A DNA stretch of 64,000 nucleotides from Rufibacter glacialis (GCF_008271745.1 NZ_VKKZ01000001.1:1-64000), one strand, 5' to 3'; numbered from the stretch's first letter, positions 15,908 through 24,591 are shown. Notes: generated by a model not told the origin, from the sequence alone. Numbers and translations: made by a program.

Positions 15908-18022
15908 CTACTTCGCTTTCTCTGAATTACGGTTAGACTGAATCCGGAAGTTGGACCCGTTCTTCTTCAGGATCAGGTCTACGTCATCACCGGTGGTGGT
16001 CTGAATGATTTTCTTGTACTTTTCAAAAAGCGCGTCAGATTGCTTCTTGTCATTTACGTACAGGCCAGATTTGTCCAGTTTGAAATCATAGTCCGCGTCC
16101 TTGGATTTGATCAAGCCATCAGACACCAGCGCGGCCAGCAGTTCCTGCATCATGGCATCATGCTTTTTCATGCGCGCGTCGTGTTCCTTCATGCGTACGG
16201 CGTGGTCAGCCATGCGCTTCTCATGGTCTTTAAGCCGACGGTCATGGTCGGCCATGCGGCGGCTGTGCTCTTCGGCCCGGCGGGCCTGGTCTGCGGCACG
16301 GCGTTCCTGGCTGAACTCCTCCCTGGCCTCATACTCCATTCTGCGGGCGCTGAAGTCTTCCATGCTGCGCTCAAATTCTTTCATACGGGCTTCATACTCC
16401 TTCATTTCCAGCTTAAAGCGCTTGTTACCTTCTTTGTCGCTGGCTGGTGGGGCAACGGGCGGCACCGGGGGTACGGGTGGCACCGGCGCTACTCTGGTTC
16501 TACCGGGGGCACGTGGTGAACGCGGCAACGGAGGCAAGGGAGGCAATGGCGCGTGGCGGCTTACTATTTCACGTCTTCTCCCTCCTTCGTTCTCCTCTAT
16601 TCTATCCAGAGAGGCTTCTACACGCTCCATGGCTATCTCTACTTCCTCCTTGTTGCGCAGGGTTTTGCCTTTCTTAGCCGAGGCCAACTGCTGCTCAATC
16701 CTTGACTGGTATTTACCCAGCTCGCTTTTAGGCACCCGCTGCCCGTTCACGTACACCTCTACTACTTTGCCTTTCTTGTTCTGCACAATGATGAGGCCGT
16801 CTTCCAGCTGCTGCAAAGAAAGGTCTTCTTCCTGTGGTTCTTCTTTCTGCGGCTCTTGCGCCTGCTGTTCCTGTGGCGCTACCGGTAGCCCAGAGGCGGG
16901 TTCTGCTACGGGGTTTTCCTGCAGCGATGGTGCGGCGGCGGCTGGGGCTGACTCCTGATAGTTCGCCAGGGCGCTGACCGAGAAAACCAATACTCCGGCA
17001 ATGACGGCGCAGCTGGCCAGGAACCCTTCAGAGAAAGAGGGCCTGCTAGTGGATTTCTGCACCAGACGGCTGATACGGTGTAACAAGGACCGGCGGCGAC
17101 CAGAGAAGGCCATGGCCAGGCGGGGGTGATGCACATTCGTTTTCATGAGCACTTCTTCTAAGTTAGTTAGGGCGTAAGCATAGGTAAGGGAGTCTCCGCA
17201 GAGGGCCAGGGCCAGGTCATCGCAGGCGTGTTCCCGTTCTGTGCGGGCGCAGTCTGAGATCCACCACACGGCGGGGTGAAAGAAAAAGAGCGTTTCCACC
17301 AGACTCTGTAAAAGGTTAAGCAGATAGTCGCGGCGGTGCACGTGGGCCAGCTCATGGGCCAGAATGGCCTCTACCTGCGCTGTTGACAGACCGGCAAGGG
17401 CACCTATGGGCAGCAGGATGAGCGGTTTGAAATGGCCTACCACCATGGGCACCTGCACCAGGGCAGACTCTGCTACCCGTACCAGGCGGGGCATGCCCAG
17501 CTTTTGAGCAAGCTCCTGCACTTTCTGCTGCCATACCAGCGGCACTTCATGGGTACGGTATGAGCGCAGCCGCTGGACATACCCCCAGCCCCCCAGCACC
17601 CGCAGCCCCATGAGCAACATACCCATGAGCCACAGCAGCACTACCGCCGGCAGGTGCTGGTGGAAGTAGGCCTGCCCTTGCGCCAGAACAGTCTCCCAGA
17701 GGGTGGGTGGGGCTGTCTGCAGCACAATGGTCTGCCATTGCAACTCCCCGGCCGGGGCCGGCACCGCTGCGGTTAAGGAGGGCACCGCCGCTGGGTGGTA
17801 TAGCTTATAGAAGGTTACTACTGAAACCAGCAGCAGCACCATAAGACCGCCCCAGGCCACCCAGTAGCGGGTAGCCGCCGAGTGCCGGTGCATCAAGCGG
17901 AGGAGCACCCCAAGGAGGAGGGCCATTAAAGCGCCCTGCCACAGCGAGTGCAGGAGTGTGTACCCCAAGGCAGTAGTGACCGCCTGCGGGAACATTTCAT
18001 GAATCAGCGTTTGGGGAGTCAT
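15908..18022 (-). CDS. M56 family (BlaR1/MecR1-like) membrane metallopeptidase
   Basis: 704 aa. Four hydrophobic segments in the first 330 residues surround the zinc motif HELAHVHRRD (near 225-235) and the downstream EREHACDDLAL. Instead of the penicillin-binding sensor of BlaR1, the C-terminal half has a Pro-rich stretch (PPLPPLPRSPRAP; PVPPVPPVPPV) and a long charged helix with repeats of (R/K)xxDHxxRM/KEHDxRM. In this family a signal triggers cleavage of the partner BlaI repressor. It overlaps the blaI-type gene by 26 bp. The signal sensed is unknown; no beta-lactamase gene is nearby. Confidence 0.85.
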   Translation of the reverse strand: MTPQTLIHEMFPQAVTTALGYTLLHSLWQGALMALLLGVLLRLMHRHSAATRYWVAWGGLMVLLLVSVVTFYKLYHPAAVPSLTAAVPAPAGELQWQTIVLQTAPPTLWETVLAQGQAYFHQHLPAVVLLWLMGMLLMGLRVLGGWGYVQRLRSYRTHEVPLVWQQKVQELAQKLGMPRLVRVAESALVQVPMVVGHFKPLILLPIGALAGLSTAQVEAILAHELAHVHRRDYLLNLLQSLVETLFFFHPAVWWISDCARTEREHACDDLALALCGDSLTYAYALTNLEEVLMKTNVHHPRLAMAFSGRRRSLLHRISRLVQKSTSRPSFSEGFLASCAVIAGVLVFSVSALANYQESAPAAAAPSLQENPVAEPASGLPVAPQEQQAQEPQKEEPQEEDLSLQQLEDGLIIVQNKKGKVVEVYVNGQRVPKSELGKYQSRIEQQLASAKKGKTLRNKEEVEIAMERVEASLDRIEENEGGRRREIVSRHAPLPPLPPLPRSPRAPGRTRVAPVPPVPPVPPVAPPASDKEGNKRFKLEMKEYEARMKEFERSMEDFSARRMEYEAREEFSQERRAADQARRAEEHSRRMADHDRRLKDHEKRMADHAVRMKEHDARMKKHDAMMQELLAALVSDGLIKSKDADYDFKLDKSGLYVNDKKQSDALFEKYKKIIQTTTGDDVDLILKKNGSNFRIQSNRNSEKAK

Positions 18023-18398
18023 CTTCCAGTTTTTTCAAAAGGTGGCGGATTTGGTTTAATTCATCTGGGGTGGTGCGGTGGTTGCCCAGGGCCTGCATGA
18101 CCAGTTTCATGGCCGAGCCCCGGAAGGTAGTGTCCAGGAACCGGCCTAACAGGTGCTGCTGGGTTTCTTCTTCGGTGACGGCGGCCTGGTACACGTGTGA
18201 CCGGCTTTCCTCGTCGCGGGAAACCAACTGCTTCTCGTGCATGATCTGCAACAGCTTGAGCGTGGTGGTATAACCGGTCTCTTTGGCTTTGTTCTGCTCT
18301 TCGTTCACAAACCGGACGGTGCTGGGCCCGTGCTGCCACAGGATCTGCAAGATCTCCAGTTCGGTTTCGGTGGGTTTAAGGGGGCTTGTGTTTTCCAT
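17997..18398 (-). CDS. BlaI/MecI/CopY-family repressor
   Basis: 133 aa from the ATG at 18398; the family start (LKPTETELEILQILWQHGPSTVRFV) follows directly, whereas a longer TTG start at 18440 would run into the operator region. The winged helix (about 1-80) includes the conserved GYTTTLKLLQIMHEKQLV, and the C-terminal helices mediate dimerisation. It represses its own operon and is cleaved by the co-transcribed M56 peptidase (family knowledge). Operator-like TTCGTA dyads lie just upstream. Confidence 0.92.
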   Translation of the reverse strand: MENTSPLKPTETELEILQILWQHGPSTVRFVNEEQNKAKETGYTTTLKLLQIMHEKQLVSRDEESRSHVYQAAVTEEETQQHLLGRFLDTTFRGSAMKLVMQALGNHRTTPDELNQIRHLLKKLEDDSPNADS

Positions 18399-18429
18399 GG
18401 TTTCGGCGCTGCTTCTCTCTACGACTTCT

Positions 18430-18490
18430 TTCGTAGACAAGTATACGAACCTTTTCGTAAAAGAAAAATTTATTGACGAAAAATTTCGTA
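18430..18490 (-). promoter_or_regulatory. Operator array TTCGTA/TACGAA upstream of the BlaI-type gene
   Basis: TTCGTA (18430) - 8 bp - TACGAA (18444-18449) is a perfect dyad, followed by TTCGTA (18454), GACGAA (18475) and TTCGTA (18485). The first dyad overlaps TATACTTG on the minus strand, a near-fit to the TAnnTTTG -7 box, so binding there would block the promoter. The known bla operator is TACAnnTGTA; this appears to be a diverged version. Confidence 0.7.
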
Positions 18491-18557
18491 GTTCCGTTCT
18501 TCCTGTTTATCCCTTTCCCTAATTACCTGGCTGCCAACCACAAGGGAAACTCCTCCC

Positions 18558-18591
18558 TTTACGGCCGTATTTTTGCAAATAAGGCCGTAAA
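18558..18591. repeat. Intergenic hairpin (TTTTC-loop family, variant)
   Basis: TTTACGGCC (18558-18566) pairs with GGCCGTAAA (18583-18591), loop GTATTTTTGCAAATAA. Confidence 0.7.
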
Positions 18592-18676
18592 AGAAAACCC
18601 GTTGCGCACCGTTCTGCTGGAAAGCATTCGTTGCCGCGAGGGCAGCGGTTTCAATTTCTCTTCCGTACTTTACCCC

Positions 18677-19219
18677 ATGAAGAAACTATCTCTGTTAGGG
18701 CTTTGCCTTTTTTTGCTGGGCTGTCTGCCAGCCCAGGCCCAGCGCTATAAAACCGCGGCGGGTCTTAGAATTGGCAATGAGGAGTTTGGCCTGACGGTGC
18801 AACAAAAGATTCTGGAAAAAACCACCCTGGAAGGCCTGGTCACCGCCTCTCCCCGCGAGATCAAGGCCACGGTACTGGCAGAGCAGCACTTTCCTATGCT
18901 GGGGCAGCGCCTTAACTATTACCTGGGGGGCGGCTTGCACGGCGGCCGTCTGAAAGACTATGGGGCCATCTATGGGGTAGATGCTATTGTGGGCCTTGAA
19001 TACAAGGTGAACGGCCTCCCGTTCCTGCTCTCCGCCGACTTGAAACCCGCTATCCACCTCAAGCATGAGGAGTGGTTCAACATGGGCGGGGCCTTCTCTA
19101 TTCGGTACGTTCTGGTCAAGGAAAAGCCACCCACCCCGGGGCAGATCATCAAAGGCATCTTCAGCCCTTCAGACAAAAACAAGAAGAAGAAAAAGAAAGA
19201 AGGCTCTTCCTGGTTATAA
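18677..19219 (+). CDS. Secreted/outer-membrane protein of unknown function
   Basis: 180 aa from ATG 18677, chosen because it gives the signal peptide MKKLSLLGLCLFLLGCLPAQAQ; the frame is open about 200 bp upstream without homology. The mature part has short alternating strands (YYLGGGLHGG, AIYGVDAIVGLEYKV, GGAFSIRYVLV), like small outer-membrane barrel proteins, and ends in a Lys-rich run (KNKKKKKKEGSSWL). Function unknown. Its start region faces the BlaI operator array, 190 bp away, but nothing shows coregulation. Confidence 0.7.
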   Translation: MKKLSLLGLCLFLLGCLPAQAQRYKTAAGLRIGNEEFGLTVQQKILEKTTLEGLVTASPREIKATVLAEQHFPMLGQRLNYYLGGGLHGGRLKDYGAIYGVDAIVGLEYKVNGLPFLLSADLKPAIHLKHEEWFNMGGAFSIRYVLVKEKPPTPGQIIKGIFSPSDKNKKKKKKEGSSWL

Positions 19220-19230
19220 CACCAGGCCCG

Positions 19231-19276
19231 TTTGCTGTTTTAGAGTAGTTTTCTGAAAACAGGCCCTGAAACAAGC
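19231..19276. repeat. Intergenic hairpin, imperfect copy of TTTTC-loop family
   Basis: Contains TTTTCTGAAAACAGGCC with weakly complementary flanks (GTTTGCTGTTTTAGAG / CCTGAAACAAGC). Follows the 18677 gene. Confidence 0.5.
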
Positions 19277-19403
19277 TTTCAGGATCTGACTACCTTCTAG
19301 GTGGTGGCTTCTTTTCTAAAGAGGTGGCGCAGCCGCAGTTTCAACCGTGTGCCAGGCAGTCTGTTTTTAGTATCGCTGTGGCGGGCGCTCACGTACTCCT
19401 GTT

Positions 19404-19811
19404 ATGTTACCAGATCTAACCCCTGAATTAACCTTTCAAACCTCGCGCAGCAGCGGTCCCGGCGGCCAGAACGTAAACAAAGTAGCCAGTAGGGTAGAAG
19501 TATGGTTTTCCATTGAGAACTCGGCCCTGCTCACGCAGGAACAGAAAGAGCTGCTCCTGGAGAAACTGGCCTCGCGGCTGAACAAAGAAGGTTTCCTGCA
19601 CCTGGCCAGCCAGGAAGACCGTAGCCAACTGGTGAACAAAGAGCTGGTGGTGCAGAAGCTGCATCAGGTTCTAACGCAGGCGCTGCACCGGCCCAAGCCG
19701 CGCAAGAAAACAAGACCGTCTAGAGCCTCGGTGCAAAAGCGGCTACTGGCCAAGCAAAAGCAGGGACAGAAAAAAGCCAACCGCCGCAGTGGCGCCTCCG
19801 GCGATGACTAG
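19404..19811 (+). CDS. arfB: Peptidyl-tRNA hydrolase ArfB (alternative ribosome rescue)
   Basis: 135 aa, family length about 140. The catalytic GGQ lies at residues 20-22 in SRSSGPGGQNVNK, and the C-terminal tail is basic (RPKPRKKTRPSRASVQKRLLAKQKQGQKK), which in ArfB threads into the empty mRNA channel. It hydrolyses peptidyl-tRNA on ribosomes stalled without a stop codon. A hairpin directly after the stop codon could end its transcript. Confidence 0.93.
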   Translation: MLPDLTPELTFQTSRSSGPGGQNVNKVASRVEVWFSIENSALLTQEQKELLLEKLASRLNKEGFLHLASQEDRSQLVNKELVVQKLHQVLTQALHRPKPRKKTRPSRASVQKRLLAKQKQGQKKANRRSGASGDD

Positions 19812-19814
19812 GTC

Positions 19815-19847
19815 TTTTGGGGCTTTTTTTTGAAAAACACCCCAAAA
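19815..19847 (+). terminator. Hairpin after arfB (TTTTC-loop family)
   Basis: TTTTGGGG (19815-19822) pairs with CCCCAAAA (19840-19847) around CTTTTTTTTGAAAAACA; begins 4 bp after the stop codon. Confidence 0.65.
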
Positions 19848-19854
19848 TCGCGGG

Positions 19855-20056
19855 ACCGCTGTCCCTTCTCCCTCAGGGAGAAGGTTAGGATGAGGGGAAG
19901 AGTCTCCAATTAGAAAGGCAGTACCTATAAAACAAACAAAGGTAGGGACAGGTCGCGACCTGTCCGAAACGGTTCCAGCTTTGATGCCGTTTCCGTTGAA
20001 CACCCGCTGCCCCTCACCCTAGCCCTCTCCCAGAGGGAGAGGGAATGACGGTTTTA
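19855..20056. repeat. Inverted-repeat element with a 20-bp palindrome at its centre
   Basis: The left arm CCCTTCTCCCTCAGGGAGAAGG continuing into GGATGAGGGG (19862-19899) is the imperfect reverse complement of the right arm CCCCTCACCCTAGCCCTCTC continuing into CAGAGGGAGAGGG (20010-20042). Each arm is itself a small hairpin. Between them GGACAGGTCGCGACCTGTCC (19946-19965) is a perfect palindrome. No open frame inside, so this fits a small non-autonomous repeat. Confidence 0.6.
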
Positions 20057-20120
20057 GCCTTTTGGAGCTTTAGTCTGGGAAAACGGACGGAGCGCGGCCC
20101 GCTTCCTTTAAAGCCTCTTC

Positions 20121-20180
20121 TGACTCAGAACTCAGGACTCTAGACTCAGGACTCTAGACTCAGGACTCAGGACTCAGAAC
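20121..20180. repeat. Heptamer tandem tract (ACTCARR)
   Basis: About eight units of 7 bp, ACTCAGA/ACTCAGG/ACTCTAG, run up to the stop of the adjacent minus-strand gene. Related tracts occur at 34812 and 47102. Confidence 0.85.
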
Positions 20181-20986
20181 TAAAAACTATACTGGACGCC
20201 GTTGGTCAGGCTGTAGAGGTAGTTGGGAATAGGTACGATGGGCCGCCCTTCATAGGTATGCGAGAAATTGGTAGTCAGGTGGAACCGGCTGTTGATCTTG
20301 GTGATGATGGAAATGTCTCCGCTGAACCGGTGCCGGTCCATGCGGGCGGGTTGGTCATACCCTACCTGGTAGTAATGGATGGTGCTCAGTTCCAGGTAAG
20401 GGGTCAGGGGCAGCCTCACACTGGCATAGGTAGAGAGTTTGGGGATGTCTTTCTTAATGTACCGGTTTTCCTCCAGGTGCCGCCACCGCTCATGCTCATA
20501 CATAAGGCCTGTGCCTACGTGAAACCGGATGTTCTCTTTCCGCACCACCGCGTACCGGATACCGGCCCCGGCCAGCAGGCGTAACTCCAGGCCCCGGTTG
20601 TAATCATACTGGGCCTGGGAAAAGGCCTCATAAGACAGCCGGTCTTGCCGGTTGAACGTGACGCGCGCGTGCACAGAACCCGTCTCTATCTGGGTTTCGC
20701 CTTTCAGGCGCACATAGTTATAGGAGGCCAGCAGCAGGTACGTATTGCGCTCAGACACATAGCCAATGTTCCCGTTCCCGTTCAGCCCCAGGAAATGGTC
20801 GGTTTTGCCTTCCTGGCTGGTGGCCCGGTTAAACAGGTTCAGGTTCAGGCCTACCTTGCCGGTAAAGTAATGCGAAGAGTCTTTGTCTACCCGGGCTTTC
20901 TCTACGTTCAGGATCTGCGCCGAAGCAGAAACAGAACAAACAAACAAGGCAAAAAGAAGGCAGGCGGTACGAAGGGAAAAAAACAT
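20180..20986 (-). CDS. DUF481-like outer-membrane protein
   Basis: 268 aa from the ATG at 20986, giving signal peptide MFFSLRTACLLFALFVCSVSASAQ; 13 extra residues upstream look non-coding. The mature part is a predicted beta-barrel with alternating aromatic strands (HYFTGKVGLNLNLFNRA, YLLLASYNYVRL, RFHLTTNFSHTYEG) ending in QYSF. The arrangement resembles the YdiY/DUF481 group. Function unknown. The stop lies next to the heptamer tract. Confidence 0.65.
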   Translation of the reverse strand: MFFSLRTACLLFALFVCSVSASAQILNVEKARVDKDSSHYFTGKVGLNLNLFNRATSQEGKTDHFLGLNGNGNIGYVSERNTYLLLASYNYVRLKGETQIETGSVHARVTFNRQDRLSYEAFSQAQYDYNRGLELRLLAGAGIRYAVVRKENIRFHVGTGLMYEHERWRHLEENRYIKKDIPKLSTYASVRLPLTPYLELSTIHYYQVGYDQPARMDRHRFSGDISIITKINSRFHLTTNFSHTYEGRPIVPIPNYLYSLTNGVQYSF

Positions 20987-21267
20987 AAGCAATTCATGAC
21001 CGGTGGCCCAGGGACCAGACGGCAATTCAGGATGGAAAAATAGCGTAGGCTAACAGGCCAGCCGGACGCCAGAAACACCCACTCAGACCGGCGTTTCATT
21101 CCCTAAATTAAGAAACAACCCCCAGAACGCCAATTGTCAGGGGTAGAAGGCTTGACCATAGCCCCTGGTCCTCAACCCTGAAACAGCCTAAAAGGAAGCT
21201 TTACCGTCCTTAAAAGACCTTTCTCCACCGGATGTTACTTTTTTCACTTTCCTCTCAGATGAAACCC

Positions 21268-21306
21268 GGTTTTGGGGCCGTTTTCCTGAAAACAGTCCCA
21301 AAACCG
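21268..21306. repeat. Intergenic hairpin (TTTTC-loop family)
   Basis: CGGTTTTGGG (21268-21277) pairs with CCCAAAACCG (21297-21306); loop CCGTTTTCCTGAAAACAGT. It lies 20 bp past the end of the MBL-rhodanese gene and may act as its terminator. Confidence 0.8.
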
Positions 21307-21325
21307 AAGGTCATTTCTCTGGATC

Positions 21326-22669
21326 TCAGTGGTTGCCGGTGAATTGTGTGATGGCCTCACTCAAGTCATAGACGGGCACCTCAGTGATGAACTGCGCCAG
21401 GATGCTGGCCCCAGCCGCCGACCGGTAGCCTCCGGCGCAGTGCACCACAATGGGTTTGTCAGTGGGCACCTCGTCTACCCGCTCGCGCAGTTCTGGCAAA
21501 GGTATCTCCAGGGCCCCGGCAAACACCCGCTTTTCCTTTACCTCATTGGTATTTCTGATGTCTATAATGGTGTAGTTCTGCGGGTGCGCCTTGAAAGCCT
21601 CCACATCCAGCACCGGCGAGGTCTCCTGGCCAGCCGGCGGAACGGGCAGCGCCCCCAGAATGAAGGGCTCGTACCCAATGCGGGCCGTGCGTGAGATAAG
21701 TTCGCGCAGTTGTTCCTCGTCATCACTGAGAAGGTAGAATTCTTCTTCCGGGGCCACAATAGATCCCAGCCAGGTCTCAAACTTGGGTCCGTCCTGCAGA
21801 TTGATAGCCGAGGGCAGATGGCCTTTCTTGAACCGGGCCTGCGGACGGGTGTCAATAACCAGGGCTTCTCTGTGCCGCCGATGGTCTGGGGCAATAATGG
21901 GCACTTGCTTGATAGATGAGAAGAACTTGGGCGCTCCCCTTTGGTTCACCTGCACCGCATACTTGAAGTATTTTGGCACAAAGGGCTGGTCCTGGGTCAG
22001 GAAATCCACAAACGCGTCTTCGGTCATTTCCTGCAAAGCCGGGTTCGTTTTCTTTTCCTCGCCAATGGTACCGGACTTGGCCTCGCTCAGGGCTTTTCCG
22101 CAAAGGCTTCCGGCGCCGTGCGCAGGATAGACCACCACCTGGTCAGGTAGTTTCATGAGCTTCTCCCGGGTTGAGTGGTACATCTGCCGGGCCAGGTCCT
22201 GGCGGGCCGAAGTCTCGTGCCCTACCTCTTCCCGCAGGTCTGGTCGGCCCACATCGCCAATGAAGAGCGTGTCACCGGTGAAAACCGCGTGTTCTTTGCC
22301 TTCTTCATCACGCAGCAAAACAGAGATGCTGTCTGGCGAATGCCCGGGGGTGTTAAGGGCCTGCAGCGTGACCTGGCCTACCCTGATCTCATTGCCTTCA
22401 TCAAAGGGAGTATGTTTGTATTTGGCCCCGGCCCGCTTGCTCACGTAAATGGGCGCCTGTTTGGCCTCAGACAGTTCCAGGTGGCCGCTCACGAAGTCGG
22501 CGTGCGGGTGCGTCTCTATGATGGCTATGATCCTGGCATCATGCACCATGGCAAACTCCTCATAGGGGCGCGGGTCACGGCCGGGGTCTATGACCGCTAT
22601 CTCCGCGTCACTCATGATCAGGTAAGAGAAATGGGCCAGGCCCTTGTCTTCGATTTGCTCTATCTTCAT
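21326..22669 (-). CDS. MBL-fold hydrolase with two rhodanese domains (persulfide dioxygenase-like)
   Basis: 447 aa. Residues 1-240 are a metallo-beta-lactamase fold with THPHADFVSGH and GDTLFIGDVGRPDL, the ETHE1-type signature, so glutathione- or thiol-persulfide oxidation is likely. The first rhodanese (about 270-345) has Ser-Asp (LLSDDEEQ) where the catalytic Cys should be and is probably inactive. The second (about 360-447) has VVHCAGGYRS with the active Cys. Such fusions process sulfane sulfur during H2S or cysteine breakdown. No sulfide:quinone reductase is adjacent. Confidence 0.85.
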   Translation of the reverse strand: MKIEQIEDKGLAHFSYLIMSDAEIAVIDPGRDPRPYEEFAMVHDARIIAIIETHPHADFVSGHLELSEAKQAPIYVSKRAGAKYKHTPFDEGNEIRVGQVTLQALNTPGHSPDSISVLLRDEEGKEHAVFTGDTLFIGDVGRPDLREEVGHETSARQDLARQMYHSTREKLMKLPDQVVVYPAHGAGSLCGKALSEAKSGTIGEEKKTNPALQEMTEDAFVDFLTQDQPFVPKYFKYAVQVNQRGAPKFFSSIKQVPIIAPDHRRHREALVIDTRPQARFKKGHLPSAINLQDGPKFETWLGSIVAPEEEFYLLSDDEEQLRELISRTARIGYEPFILGALPVPPAGQETSPVLDVEAFKAHPQNYTIIDIRNTNEVKEKRVFAGALEIPLPELRERVDEVPTDKPIVVHCAGGYRSAAGASILAQFITEVPVYDLSEAITQFTGNH

Positions 22670-22913
22670 ACAGTAGCAGGTTACGTATTATGCCCCGGCC
22701 GCGTTGAAGCAGTGGCCCTTGGGCGAGCCGCTGTGCTCTAAGGCTTTTCCTTCCAGAAACCGGGGCAATAGCGTTTAAATGCTTGCCTGCCCCGCATTTC
22801 TCCCTTACTTTCGGCATCCTTGCCCCAGAGACTACGTTGATACCCTTGGTAGTGGGGCAAGGCCTGCCAATGGCGCAGGCACCAGGCTACTGCTTTATTT
22901 TCCTATTTACTTT

Positions 22914-23741
22914 ATGCAAAACCCCAGAGGAACCCTTATTGCCCTAGGCGGCGGCGATGACGATGGTCTGATCAGCCTGATCAGGTCTGAACTCTGCACC
23001 GTGAACTCCAACATAGAGGTGATCACCACTGCTACCCTGGAACCCATGGAGTCTGGCCAGGCCTACAAAGAGGCGTTTGAAGAGCTGGGCTGCAGCAGCG
23101 TGCGGTTCATGCACATTGATGAAGACAACGAAGCCGATAAACCCGAAAATCTGGAGCGCATTGCCCAAGCCGAGGTCATCTTTTTCACCGGCGGCAACCA
23201 ACTGCGCCTGAAGGAATTTTTGGCCGGCTCTAAGCTGCACCGCCTCATGCAGACCCGCTACCTTGAAGAGGAGATCACCATTGCCGGCACCAGCGCCGGG
23301 GCGGCCGCCATGTCTGACCGCATGATCTATGAAGGCTACGGCTATTACTCGCTCATGAAGGGCGAAGTGAAGACAACAGACGGCTTGTCTTTCATCCAGA
23401 ACGTGTTCATTGATACCCATTTCACGGAGCGTGGCCGGTTTGGCCGCCTGGCGCACGCGGTTTCCAAGCGGCCCCAGTTTGTGGGCATTGGCTTGGGCGA
23501 GGAAACCGGCATCATCATCAAAGGTGGCCAGCACGTAGAGGTCTTCGGCACGGGGGTGGTCACCATCATGGACAGCTCGCACGTGCGGTACTCGAACCTG
23601 GAGGAGGTAGACGAAGGCGAACCCATTGCCGTGGAGAACCTCATCATGCACCTGCTGGTGGAGGGCCATGAGTACTGCCTCACCGACCGGGTTTTCCGCA
23701 AGCTCTCGCAGCAGAAACGCAGAACCGCCAGCAAAGCCTAA
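22914..23741 (+). CDS. Cyanophycinase (peptidase S51 family)
   Basis: 275 aa from ATG 22914; upstream in-frame codons to 22779 lack homology. The nucleophile motif GTSAGAA has Ser127, preceded by FFTGGNQLRLKEFL and followed by IDTHFTERGRFGRL, both family signatures. It hydrolyses the Asp-Arg polymer cyanophycin to dipeptides, or acts on a related isoaspartyl peptide. No cyanophycin synthetase gene is in the window, so the polymer may be made elsewhere on the chromosome or taken from outside. Confidence 0.9.
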   Translation: MQNPRGTLIALGGGDDDGLISLIRSELCTVNSNIEVITTATLEPMESGQAYKEAFEELGCSSVRFMHIDEDNEADKPENLERIAQAEVIFFTGGNQLRLKEFLAGSKLHRLMQTRYLEEEITIAGTSAGAAAMSDRMIYEGYGYYSLMKGEVKTTDGLSFIQNVFIDTHFTERGRFGRLAHAVSKRPQFVGIGLGEETGIIIKGGQHVEVFGTGVVTIMDSSHVRYSNLEEVDEGEPIAVENLIMHLLVEGHEYCLTDRVFRKLSQQKRRTASKA

Positions 23742-24038
23742 GCCACCAGGGAATGGCAGCAGGCAGCAGCCCCCTGGCGGGGAAGTGCTTCTGGCCTGTT
23801 TTGCGAGGAAGTGCCGCAAAATGGCCTGCCTACGCCCTTACTCGCAACGGCTTTACTTTCTTCGTTTTAAGGCTGGTTTTCTGAAAATGCTTCTAAAACT
23901 CTGGCCAGCGCGTAGCTTTCCACCTGCTCAGTTTAAAAGGAAGGCCTGTTTAGTGACTGCATTTTGGAAAACAGACGCTAAATGGGCAGGTGGTGGTATT
24001 CTTGAGTGACGGAAGGTGGTTCCACTCTATCAATGTGT

Positions 24039-24591
24039 GGTTCAGCAAGGCGCATCTTGAGGCTTTCGCCTCACTGAAGTTGAAAACTTCAGCTCATAAT
24101 GGGTCCAAGTTGAAAACTTGAACCAGCAACTGTTTACTATAAAGCTAAAACAAAGAGCCCTAGCCCTTGCTGCGTGTTTTCACCAGCAAGCGGAAAGGTG
24201 CCTGAATCTGGATTGTTGGCCCCTGGGAACACCAACAATGGTAGCAAGTGCTGTGAAGGTAGATTAATCCCCTGCCCGCCGGACCAGGCCTTGTCCCCAT
24301 GTTTTTTGGTTATAATCCTTATTTTACGGCTGATTTTCTGGAAACACATCTAAAACCCTGCAGCGCTGGTGCTTGGTCTTTCTCTGGTGCTAGGCTTCTT
24401 CAAATCAGCGTCACCTTAAACCCGGCCCTACTGTTGCCCTGTCTTGCTTTTGATTCCTAAACCAGGCTGCGTACTACCAAAGTTTCTCTGGTTCAAGTTT
24501 CCAACCTGGACCTTCCATGAACTGAAGTTTTCAACTTCAGGGAGGCAACCGCCTCAAACCCGCCTTGCAGAACCTGGAATTCTCTGGTAAC
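24039..24591. repeat. Large inverted-repeat element (MITE-like), about 550 bp
   Basis: The left arm (24039-24125) and right arm (24488-24591) are imperfect reverse complements over about 90 bp, sharing AAGGCG.., a GAGGC..GCCTC hairpin, CTGAAGTTGAAAACTTCAG and GGTTCAAGTTT..AACTTGAACC. In the centre ATTGTTGG pairs with CCAACAAT (about 24212-24239). No gene lies inside. It fits a non-autonomous element or two facing copies of a dispersed repeat. The remainder of the 23742-24731 gap also holds two weak TTTTC-loop hairpins (23864-23900, 24324-24356). Confidence 0.65.

Noticed and set aside
16189-16374. Repetitive helix in the M56 protein as a DNA-level tandem repeat
   Set aside because: The repeats are at protein level (RM..DH..) with diverged codons; no exact DNA periodicity that would suggest slippage.
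18473-18676. N-terminal extension of the 18677 gene
   Set aside because: No homology, and the internal ATG at 18677 begins a proper signal peptide.
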